Positions 24,672 to 32,208 of a stretch of DNA of 64,000 nt are shown here, in pieces. This DNA is from Collinsella aerofaciens ATCC 25986 (GTDB taxonomy: Bacteria > Actinomycetota > Coriobacteriia > Coriobacteriales > Coriobacteriaceae), in NCBI RefSeq assembly GCF_010509075.1, contig NZ_CP048433.1:2356001-2420000 (forward strand), given 5' to 3'. The notes beneath the pieces are model-generated. The model did not search any database. It worked only from the letters and a program-made list of their open reading frames with translations, and had not been told where the DNA came from. Every line of letters starts with the position of its first letter. Within the stretch, counting starts at the first letter, position 1. The translations under genes and the position numbers were made by a program.

Positions 24672-25982
24672 TTACGCTACGAAGAAGTAGACGAGGAAGG
24701 CAAGGACTGCGATCCACATGAGCGGCTTGATCTTGGAGGCCTCGCCCTTAAAGAGCGCGACGATCACGTAGGCGATAAAGCCCAAGCCAATGCCGGCAGA
24801 GATGGAGTAGGTGAAGGGCACGCCGGCGACAATCATGAACGCCGGGAAACCCTGCGACACGTCGGACCAGTCGATCTCGGAGGCCTCGCTCATCATGAGG
24901 TAGCCGACGTAGACCAGAGCACCACAAGTGGCGGCGCTGGAAACGATGGTGACGATGGGGGAGAAGAACGCGGCGAGAATGAACAGCACGCCGGTGGTGA
25001 CGGAGGTGAGGCCCGTGCGGCCACCGTCGGCAGCGCCAGAGGTGGACTCGACGAAGGTGGTGATGGAGGAGACGCCCATGAAACCGCCCACAGCAGCGGC
25101 GGCGGAGTCGACGATCAGGATCTCCTTGATATTCTCGACGTTGCCGTCGTCGGTGAGGAACTCGCCCTGCTTGGCCACGGCCATCGCGGTGCCCATGGTG
25201 TCGAAGAAGTCACTCATGAGCAGCGAGAACGAGATGACGAGGAGCGTGGGGTCGGTAAGAACCTTGACGATGGCGGGCACGCCGCCGGCGTCGGCGATGG
25301 GGCCACCGATGCTCGAGAAGTCGAGCGGGGCGATGATACCGGTCGGGGCCTGGGTCACACCTAGGGGGATACCGGCGATGACGGCGACGACGATGCCGAT
25401 GAGCAGCGAGCCGGGGACGTTGCGGCAGGCGAGGGCGACCGTCACCAGGATGGAGATGATGCCGACGATGAAGGTGGGGGAGGTGATGTCGCCCAGACCG
25501 ACGAGTGTACCGGCGCCAGCGGTGATAATGCCGGCATCGCACAGGCCAATCATGGCGATGAACAGGCCCAGACCCACCGAGATGGCGTGACGCAGGACAA
25601 CCGGGATGGCGTCCATGATGGCCTCGCGCAGGCCACAAAGCACGAGCAGCAAGATGACGACGCCCTCAAGGAAGATAACGCTCATGGCCACGTGCCAGTC
25701 ACCGCCGCAGACGGTGGTGGCGATTCCAGCGATCATCGCGTTGACGCCTAAGCCCGACGCGCAGGCGAGCGGGCGGTTGGCGAAGATGCCCATGCAGATG
25801 GTCATGATGCCGGCGCCCAGGCAGGTGGCGCAGGCGAGCGCTCCCGCATCGATGCCAGCGCCCGAGAGCACCGCGGGGTTGACGGCGATGATGTAGGCCA
25901 TCGCCAGGAATGTTGTCAGTCCAGCGCGGAGTTCGGTCCCGATTGTGGACTTGCGCTCACTGACGTGAAAAAGTTCGTCCAT
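24672..25982 (-). CDS. NCS2-family purine permease (AzgA-like)
   Basis: This 436-residue protein has about 12-14 hydrophobic segments and the AzgA-type signatures TELRAGLTTFLAMAYIIAVNP, GLGVNAMIA and SFSLLMSDFFDTMGTAMAVA. Late GGRTGLTSVTTGVLF also fits. The family imports adenine, guanine or hypoxanthine with protons. ATG 25982 follows AAGGAAAGGG. No purine riboswitch was recognised upstream. It is divergent from the deformylase-like gene. Confidence 0.9.
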   Translation of the reverse strand: MDELFHVSERKSTIGTELRAGLTTFLAMAYIIAVNPAVLSGAGIDAGALACATCLGAGIMTICMGIFANRPLACASGLGVNAMIAGIATTVCGGDWHVAMSVIFLEGVVILLLVLCGLREAIMDAIPVVLRHAISVGLGLFIAMIGLCDAGIITAGAGTLVGLGDITSPTFIVGIISILVTVALACRNVPGSLLIGIVVAVIAGIPLGVTQAPTGIIAPLDFSSIGGPIADAGGVPAIVKVLTDPTLLVISFSLLMSDFFDTMGTAMAVAKQGEFLTDDGNVENIKEILIVDSAAAAVGGFMGVSSITTFVESTSGAADGGRTGLTSVTTGVLFILAAFFSPIVTIVSSAATCGALVYVGYLMMSEASEIDWSDVSQGFPAFMIVAGVPFTYSISAGIGLGFIAYVIVALFKGEASKIKPLMWIAVLAFLVYFFVA

Positions 25983-26136
25983 GCATACCCTTTCCTTGTT
26001 CGGCCCCGAGTTTAGGCCGATTGACACGAACGCTCCCACTATAGCCCCTTTACGACGCTGTTGTTCCTCGCATGTTGATGTTCGGCGCTTTGTGGCAGAC
26101 GGACGGTATTTTTCGCATGAAAACGTGTGGGTACCG

Positions 26137-26142
26137 TATACT
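26137..26142 (+). promoter_or_regulatory. Candidate -10 box of the deformylase-like gene
   Basis: TATACT lies 34 bases upstream of the ATG. A recognisable -35 hexamer at the usual distance is poor. Confidence 0.35.
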
Positions 26143-26175
26143 TAAGCGGTTACAACGACCCCTATGGAGGAACGT

Positions 26176-26595
26176 ATGATTAAAGAGCTTTGCCACGACG
26201 AGGCTATCTTGTCCCAGCGTTGCGAGGTTGCGACCGTCGAGGACGAGTCGGTTGCTCAGGACCTGATCGATACCATCAAGTCGCTCGACGATGCCGGCTG
26301 CCTTGCCGCCAACCAGATCGGCGTCACCAAGAAGGTCTGCGTCTATCTGGACGACGCCGGCGAGCCCCATGTGCTGTACAACCCCCGTCTGGTGTTTGGC
26401 CTGGGCGCCAGCAAGATGGAGGAGAGCTGCCTGACGCACGAGGAGGTCACCAAGTCCACGCGCTATATCAAGTGCAAGGTTGCCTTTGACCAGATTGTCG
26501 ACGGCAAGATGAAGGAGTGCCGCCGCGACTACGCGGGCTTTGAGGCACAGATGATCCAGCATATGATCGATCACTGTCTTGGAAAGTTGGTCTAA
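26176..26595 (+). CDS. Peptide deformylase homologue lacking the catalytic Glu
   Basis: The 139-residue protein is clearly of the peptide deformylase fold but its three motifs are altered. Motif I reads AGCLAANQ (GxGLAAxQ expected, Gln kept), motif II reads ESCLT (EGCLS expected, metal Cys kept), and motif III reads QHMIDH. Both metal His are kept, but the catalytic Glu of HExxH is Met. It probably binds metal but is inactive as a deformylase or works on something else. A second homologue at 33804-34214 keeps the Glu. The ATG follows GGAGGAACGT. Confidence 0.82.
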   Translation: MIKELCHDEAILSQRCEVATVEDESVAQDLIDTIKSLDDAGCLAANQIGVTKKVCVYLDDAGEPHVLYNPRLVFGLGASKMEESCLTHEEVTKSTRYIKCKVAFDQIVDGKMKECRRDYAGFEAQMIQHMIDHCLGKLV

Positions 26596-26627
26596 GGGGA
26601 CCAAAGCACCGCACTTCGTCTCTTTTG

Positions 26628-26664
26628 GCCCGGGCATGACATTGTTGTCATGTCCGGGCTTTTG
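26628..26664 (+). terminator. Terminator of the deformylase-like gene
   Basis: A 14-bp stem (26628-26641 with 26646-26659, one G-T pair), four-base loop and TTTT. Confidence 0.85.
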
Positions 26665-26726
26665 TGTTTAGCGCCTTTTTGTTTGGAGACAATGAAATTA
26701 GCAAGAACGTAAAGCTAGGAGGCGCT

Positions 26727-27692
26727 ATGTGTACGAGTATTCGATTTACCGATAATTCTGGCCACATGTATCTGGGCCGCAATCTCGACTGGAGCTTTGA
26801 CTACGGCCAACAGGTTCGCGTGATGCCGCGCGGGTTTCACATTCCGTATTCGTTTATCGACGACGCGACAGCGGCGCACGCGGTGATCGGTATGTGCATC
26901 GATTACAGGAACTACCCTATGTTCTTCGATTGCGGCAACGATGCGGGCCTCGCCGTGGCGGGTCTCAATTTCCCGGGTTATGCCGAGTATGCCGAGGGCC
27001 CTGTCGACGGCAAGACCAATATCGCGGCCTATGAGTTTCCCCTGTGGGTGGCAGCGACGTTCTCGACGGTCGATGAGGTCGAGGCCGCGCTGCGCGACAC
27101 GGTGATTGTCGCCAAATCTGCCGGAGAGGGGCTGGGCGTGTCACTGCTCCATTGGATTATCGGCGACAGCCAGCGCAGCATCGTGGTCGAGGTGATGGCT
27201 GACGGCCTGCATGTATACGACGATCCGGTTGACACCCTTGCCAACCAGCCGACCTTCCCGTGGCACATGGAAAACCTGCGCACCTATATCACCGCCACAA
27301 GCGATTTTCCGCAGACGGCGACATGGCGTGGCGCCGAGCTCAAGCCCTATGGCGCGGGCGCCGGCATGCGCGGTATTCCGGGTGACTGCTATTCGCCGAG
27401 CCGCTTTGTAAAGGCGGCGTACCTCAATGCCAATTACCCGCAAAAGGAGAGCGAGACCGAAAACGTCGTTCGCATGTTCCGCTCGCTCGAGGGAGTGGTG
27501 ATGATCGAGGGAGCGTCCAGGATGGGCGATGGCAAGTTCGAGAAGACTATCTACACCGGATGCTTTAGCGCGCGCACGGGCAATTATTACTACGCGATGT
27601 ATGGGGATCCGTCGATTCGCTACGTGAGCCTGATGGATGCCGAGGGCGCGAGCCCCGATAGGCTCGTGGTTCCCGAGCCGCGTCGTTCGTAG
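26727..27692 (+). CDS. bsh: Bile salt hydrolase (choloylglycine hydrolase family)
   Basis: This 321-residue N-terminal-nucleophile amidase starts MCTSIRF, so Met removal exposes Cys2. All residues known from the Clostridium perfringens enzyme are found near their usual places: Cys2, Arg18 and Asp21 (GRNLDW), Asn81 (GLNFPGYAEY), Asn173 (LANQPTF) and Arg226 (CYSPSRF). It hydrolyses the amide bond of glycine- or taurine-conjugated bile acids in the cytoplasm. The preference for either conjugate cannot be read. The ATG follows TAGGAGGCGCT; the frame extends upstream into the previous terminator but is not coding there. Confidence 0.9.
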   Translation: MCTSIRFTDNSGHMYLGRNLDWSFDYGQQVRVMPRGFHIPYSFIDDATAAHAVIGMCIDYRNYPMFFDCGNDAGLAVAGLNFPGYAEYAEGPVDGKTNIAAYEFPLWVAATFSTVDEVEAALRDTVIVAKSAGEGLGVSLLHWIIGDSQRSIVVEVMADGLHVYDDPVDTLANQPTFPWHMENLRTYITATSDFPQTATWRGAELKPYGAGAGMRGIPGDCYSPSRFVKAAYLNANYPQKESETENVVRMFRSLEGVVMIEGASRMGDGKFEKTIYTGCFSARTGNYYYAMYGDPSIRYVSLMDAEGASPDRLVVPEPRRS

Positions 27693-27713
27693 CTCACTGG
27701 TCCGTTGCGACAT

Positions 27714-27750
27714 AAAACGGCCTCGCACCTCTTATGAGATGCGAGGCCGT
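27714..27750 (-). terminator. Terminator of kup
   Basis: ACGGCCTCGCA (27717-27727) pairs with TGCGAGGCCGT (27740-27750). On the minus strand the stem is followed by TTTTAT. Confidence 0.75.
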
Positions 27751-27773
27751 TGTCGTCAATGGCTGGTGGCGTG

Positions 27774-30002
27774 TTAGAAGTTGGCGTCGTTGAACTGGGT
27801 GCTCTCGAGTCCGTCGAGTTGCTGTTCGGGCGTATCGGCGACGCTCTCGAGCAGCTCGGTGGGATCGACGTTCATGTCCCTACCGGCCTCGTTGCCGTTG
27901 ACCAAGTCGTCCGAGAAGATGTCGACTTCCATTTCCTCGGCCTCTTCGATCTGAACCTCGAGCGGCACCTGGGTGCGCACGAGCTTAACGGCCGGGCGCA
28001 TGCGGGCAAACAGCGGCACGTACTCGATGATGATGGCCGAGTTCTCAAGACCATACCAGCGTGCCGGGCTTCCGCAGGCGCGGCGGACGGCGTACTTGAT
28101 GGCCATCACGCGGTGGTCATTGCGGTTGATGTCCGTTTCGGGGGCAAGCATCTTGCGCAGCATGCAAAAGCGGAAGTCACCCACGTTGCCGCGTGTCTCG
28201 TAGATGGAGTAGGTGTGATGTTGCGGCGGCAGCTCGCCCGATGCCATCAAGTCGCCGACGATCTGACGCAGATAGGCGTTGACGCGCTGGTTGACCTTAA
28301 AGCCCAGGTCCAGGCGAACGCGGAAGAGGAAGTCTGTGCCAAAGGTCTCGACGGAATACTCGTGCGTATAGGGCTCATCGGTAACGTGTACGTTAATGAA
28401 CCAATATGCCTTGGCGCGCTTGGGATGCTTATCCAGGATGGAATAGAGCACGTCGCGGTCGAGCGTGAGCGGGTCGGGGCTGTTGGTGAGAAATACCAGA
28501 TTGTCAGCGAGCACGGGATAGGTCTCGTCATTGCGCAGGCGATTGAGCTGGTCGATGTACTTGGAGACGGGCAGCAGGATCGTCTGCGTGCGCTCGATGG
28601 CGGTGCCACGGCGCCACACATACATAAGGCCGAACAGCAGTGCGGCCAGGAAGATCATGACGTAGCCGCCGTCAAAGAACATGGTGAGGCACGAGGCGAA
28701 GAAGCACAGCTCAATGGCACCGAAGAGCAGGGCGAAGACGCAGGCGCCCAGCTTGTGCTTGAGAATGCCAGCGATATAGCTCGTCAAAAGCGTGGTGGTC
28801 ATGAGCATGGTCACGGTAATGGCGAGGCCGTAGGCGCTTTCCATGCGCTCGGAGTTCTGGAACAGCAGCACGATGAAGATGCAGCCGACCCACATGATGT
28901 TGTTGACGAGCGGAATATAGAGTTGACCCTTGGTGTCGCTGGGGTAGTGGATGCGCAGGTGCGGCATAAGGTTGAGGCGCGTTGCCTCGGATACCAGCGA
29001 GAACGAGCCGGTGATGAGCGCCTGCGAGGCGATGATGGCCGCCACGGCCGAAAGCACAATGGCAAAGGGGCGCAGGGGCTCGGGAAGCATCATATAGAAC
29101 GGGTTAACGATATCCATCGCGAGCATCTGGGGGTTGGAGTTATTGGCGAGTAGCCAAGCTCCCTGACCCAGATAGTTGAGGATAAGGGCCGCCTTAACAA
29201 ATGGCCAGGATGCATAGATGTTTGCCTTGCCCACGTGGCCCATGTCCGAGTAGAGTGCCTCGGCACCGGTTGTCGACAGGAAGACAAAGCCGAGCACCAT
29301 AATGCCCGAATGGTTGATGGGCGAGAACAGGAACATAATGCCGCGGATGGGGTTGAGCGCGCGCAAGATGGACAGGTTGCCGAGCATGTTGAACAGGCCG
29401 GCGCCCGCCAGGAACAGGAACCACAGCGTCATGAGCGGGCCGAAGAGCTTACCGATCGACGAGGTACCGGCGCGCTGCATGGCAAATAGGCCGCAGATAA
29501 TGATGATGGTAATAATGATGACGTTGGTCTGGCCGTCACCCAAAAGCGCATGGCCCCATTCGATGGTGCGCAGACCCTCGATGGCTGTGGTGACCGTGAC
29601 GGCGGGGGTGAGGATGCCGTCGGCAAGCAGTGCCGCACCGCCGATCATGGCGGGCAGAATCAGCCATGGTGCCACCTTGCGTACGAGGCTGAACAGGGCG
29701 AAGATGCCGCCTTCGTTGTGGTTGTCGGCCTTCATGGCGATTACCACGTACTTGACCGTGGTCACGAGCGTCATGGTCCAGATGACGAGCGAAAGCGCGC
29801 CCAGGATCATGTCCTCGCTGACGGTACCGATGCCGCCGTTGTTGGCGACGATTGATTTCATGGTGTACATGGGGCTCGTGCCGATGTCACCATAGACGAC
29901 GCCGAGCGTTACGAGCAACATGCCAGCGGAGAGGGGGATGGCGCCATGCCCGCCCTGACTATGCTGGTCTTGGAGGCTTGCCTCCAGCTTGTTGTGTGCC
30001 AC
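27774..30002 (-). CDS. kup: KUP-family potassium uptake permease
   Basis: The protein has about twelve membrane segments in the N-terminal 450 residues followed by a large cytoplasmic domain, as in KUP/HAK transporters. Family motifs include GVVYGDIGTSPMYTMKS, NHNEGGIFALFSLVR, GGAALLADGILTPAVTVTTA and STTGAEALYSDMGHVGK. It imports potassium with protons. I place the start at GTG 30002 because AAGGGAG lies five bases ahead of it. An ATG at 30020 six codons upstream (MSKGVH) is possible but has a weak site, giving 742 or 748 residues. Confidence 0.9.
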   Translation of the reverse strand: MAHNKLEASLQDQHSQGGHGAIPLSAGMLLVTLGVVYGDIGTSPMYTMKSIVANNGGIGTVSEDMILGALSLVIWTMTLVTTVKYVVIAMKADNHNEGGIFALFSLVRKVAPWLILPAMIGGAALLADGILTPAVTVTTAIEGLRTIEWGHALLGDGQTNVIIITIIIICGLFAMQRAGTSSIGKLFGPLMTLWFLFLAGAGLFNMLGNLSILRALNPIRGIMFLFSPINHSGIMVLGFVFLSTTGAEALYSDMGHVGKANIYASWPFVKAALILNYLGQGAWLLANNSNPQMLAMDIVNPFYMMLPEPLRPFAIVLSAVAAIIASQALITGSFSLVSEATRLNLMPHLRIHYPSDTKGQLYIPLVNNIMWVGCIFIVLLFQNSERMESAYGLAITVTMLMTTTLLTSYIAGILKHKLGACVFALLFGAIELCFFASCLTMFFDGGYVMIFLAALLFGLMYVWRRGTAIERTQTILLPVSKYIDQLNRLRNDETYPVLADNLVFLTNSPDPLTLDRDVLYSILDKHPKRAKAYWFINVHVTDEPYTHEYSVETFGTDFLFRVRLDLGFKVNQRVNAYLRQIVGDLMASGELPPQHHTYSIYETRGNVGDFRFCMLRKMLAPETDINRNDHRVMAIKYAVRRACGSPARWYGLENSAIIIEYVPLFARMRPAVKLVRTQVPLEVQIEEAEEMEVDIFSDDLVNGNEAGRDMNVDPTELLESVADTPEQQLDGLESTQFNDANF

Positions 30003-30101
30003 GTGGACTCCCTTAGACATCCGGTCTCTGCCAAGAGCAGTAGACCTTTATGCCATCTTTATACATATAAGAGCAGTTTGGCACATCGGGGTGTTTTAGA
30101 C

Positions 30102-30125
30102 AATAATCCCCATCTGGGGATTATT
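30102..30125 (-). terminator. Hairpin after the EamA transporter gene
   Basis: AATAATCCCCA (30102-30112) and TGGGGATTATT (30115-30125) are perfectly complementary around two bases. The T-rich tail is weak, and the hairpin lies upstream of kup, so it could also affect kup. Confidence 0.5.
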
Positions 30126-30158
30126 CATATACGCAGGTAGCATTTCAGAGCAGGGCTA

Positions 30159-31070
30159 TTAAGCACGCGCTGTCTGGGCGATGCCAGCCTTGGCGCTTGC
30201 ACGTTTGCCGGCGAGTTCGCAAAAAATCGCGCCGCCGATGATAAGCGCGGCACCCATCAGGCGGACCGGTGTTATGGCTTCGCCCAAAAGGACGGCCGAG
30301 AACACGACCGCCGAAAGCGGCTCGAGGTAGCCGACGACGGCGACGGTCTGCACGGGCAGTTTGGCGACGGCGCTAAAGTAGAGCAGGCAACCGATGCCGG
30401 TGTTGACAATGCCGAGCATGGCAACGGCGCGCCAATCAATACTGGCGGCGACACCGGTGGACAGGAATGAGGGAGCGCTCTGCGTGATGAGCGTGAGGAC
30501 CAGCGCGGTCACAAAGGCGGCGCTCACCTGGAGCGTGGAGTTCTCGAGGCCTTCGATGTGTGGCGCACCCTTGCTGGCAATGACCATCAACGCGTAGCAG
30601 AAGGCCGAGGCGATGCCGCACACGATACCTGCGATGGGCATATTGCCGCCGAGGCCTTGGGCCGCGATGAGGAAGGCGCCGCAGGCGACGGCTATGAAGC
30701 CGGTGATTTTACCACCGGTCAGCTTTTCGCCGAAGATGAGCGGGGAGAGCGCCATGACAATGATGGGGCCGCAGTAGTACAGCAGCGAGGATACGCCGAC
30801 GCCGATCGTCTGGTAGGCGCGGAACAGAAAAATCCAGCTGGCGCCCAGCGCGGCTCCCGAGAGAAGGAGTGCTGCGGCTTCGCGGGGACGAGATGGCGCC
30901 TGCAGTTTATGGCGTTGGGTGATGGCAAGGATAGTGACAAGCGAGAGGGCGCCCAAAAACGTGCGCAGTAGCACGATATCGGAGCTCGGCAGTGCGATGG
31001 CGGCGGCGATGATGCCGTTGGAGCCAAACAATAGCAATGCTGCTAAGTACGTAAACAGTCCGTTGTTCAT
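30159..31070 (-). CDS. EamA-family (DMT) transporter
   Basis: The 303-residue membrane protein has ten hydrophobic segments arranged as two EamA repeats. The first contains SSDIVLLRTFLGALSL and ends LIFGEKLTG; the second contains GYLEPLSAVVFSAVLLGEAIT, the hallmark of drug/metabolite exporters. The substrate is unknown. It is divergent from the LysR gene at 31189 and shares a perfect LysR-type box with it, so it is the likely target of that regulator. Confidence 0.85.
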   Translation of the reverse strand: MNNGLFTYLAALLLFGSNGIIAAAIALPSSDIVLLRTFLGALSLVTILAITQRHKLQAPSRPREAAALLLSGAALGASWIFLFRAYQTIGVGVSSLLYYCGPIIVMALSPLIFGEKLTGGKITGFIAVACGAFLIAAQGLGGNMPIAGIVCGIASAFCYALMVIASKGAPHIEGLENSTLQVSAAFVTALVLTLITQSAPSFLSTGVAASIDWRAVAMLGIVNTGIGCLLYFSAVAKLPVQTVAVVGYLEPLSAVVFSAVLLGEAITPVRLMGAALIIGGAIFCELAGKRASAKAGIAQTARA

Positions 31071-31100
31071 GCGCTGACATCCCCTCTATATCCGAACATG

Positions 31101-31115
31101 TTCACTATGGGTGAA
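31101..31115. promoter_or_regulatory. LysR-type box between eamA and lysR
   Basis: TTCAC-TATGG-GTGAA is a perfect T-N11-A palindrome, the standard LysR binding pattern. It overlaps the end of another palindrome, GAACATGTTC at 31094-31103. Confidence 0.6.
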
Positions 31116-31188
31116 CTGGCTTTAGAATAAAAGCGAATATAATGCATGGAAAACATGACAAAAATTCATGCAAAGGTGGAGGGGCGCC

Positions 31189-32046
31189 GTGGAAACGAAT
31201 ATTCAAAAGATGCAGGTGCTGCTCGAGACCGTGCGCGCCGGAAGCTTTACGCGTGCTGCCGAGCGCCTGAGCTATTCGCAGTCGGGCGTGAGCCGCATGG
31301 TGGGCGACCTTGAGGCAGACTGGGGTTTTAAGGTGCTTGATCGCAGCCGCGAGGGCGTGGTGCTTTCTGCCGACGGGCGGCAGGTCATGCCGGCAGTCGA
31401 GGCGTTATGCGAAGAGTTTGGCCGCCTGCAGCGACGCGTGGATGAGATGCGTGGGCTCATGCGTGGCAAAATCTGCATCGGTACGTTTTCGAGTGTGGCG
31501 ACCCACGTGCTGCCGCCGGTGATTGCGCGCTTTCGCGCCAATCACCCGGACGTCGATTATGAGTTGCTGATGGGTGATTACTCAGAGATTGAACAATGGG
31601 TGGCTGAGGGTCGTTGTGACCTGGGCTTTATCCCGCGTGAACCCCGAGAAAACGGCATGGCATCGCGGTCTTTGGTGCGCGACGAGTTGATGGCAGTAGT
31701 GCCGGCAGATTCTTTGCTTGCCACGGCGGAGGTCGTCTCTCTTGCCGATTTAGCCAACGAGCAGTTTATTCTGCTAGAACGCGGCACCGATGATGAGATT
31801 ACGCCGCTGTTCCGTCGGGCGGGACTGACGGTGTGCTCCAAGCTGTCGACCTGGGATGACTATGCGATTATGGCCATGGTCGAGGACGGCCTGGGCGTGA
31901 GCATTCTTCCCGCGCTCATCTTGCGCCGCTGTCAGTTCGATGTTGCCGTGCGTTCGCTCGAGGGACATCCCCATCGGCAGATCAATGCGATATATCGCAC
32001 GGCTGACGTTTCGCTTGCCGCCGCTCGATTCCTTGAATACCTCTAA
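31189..32046 (+). CDS. LysR-family transcriptional regulator
   Basis: The 285-residue protein has the LysR winged helix (IQKMQVLLETVRAGSFTRAA then LSYSQSGVSRMVGDLE) and the effector domain beginning at GKICIGTFSSVATHVLP. The start is GTG 31189, six bases after GGAGGGG; the frame extends to an upstream ATG at 31168 without a good site. Divergent orientation to the EamA exporter and the T-N11-A box between them suggest that it controls that exporter and itself. Confidence 0.88.
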   Translation: METNIQKMQVLLETVRAGSFTRAAERLSYSQSGVSRMVGDLEADWGFKVLDRSREGVVLSADGRQVMPAVEALCEEFGRLQRRVDEMRGLMRGKICIGTFSSVATHVLPPVIARFRANHPDVDYELLMGDYSEIEQWVAEGRCDLGFIPREPRENGMASRSLVRDELMAVVPADSLLATAEVVSLADLANEQFILLERGTDDEITPLFRRAGLTVCSKLSTWDDYAIMAMVEDGLGVSILPALILRRCQFDVAVRSLEGHPHRQINAIYRTADVSLAAARFLEYL

Positions 32047-32105
32047 ACGCGTACACGCCATTGTCCGCTTTGGGCAAATCTCGGAGTCCGGTACATTTTC
32101 TTATG

Positions 32106-32190
32106 AAATTGAACTTTCGAATGAGGTGCCGCGCTATACTGCTTGCTAAATTGAACCCAGGTTCAATTCGTGTTCTATAAATTGAACTTT
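32106..32190 (+). promoter_or_regulatory. Operator cluster and promoter of the XRE-aminotransferase gene
   Basis: Two identical AAATTGAACTTT copies (32106-32117 and 32179-32190) flank a perfect palindrome AATTGAACC-CA-GGTTCAATT (32149-32168). A TATACT -10 box lies at 32135-32140, between them. All contain the half-site AATTGAAC, so a dimeric regulator can bind here, most likely the XRE domain of the encoded protein. Confidence 0.65.
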
Positions 32191-32208
32191 GCCAGCAAGG
32201 AGGTTCTA

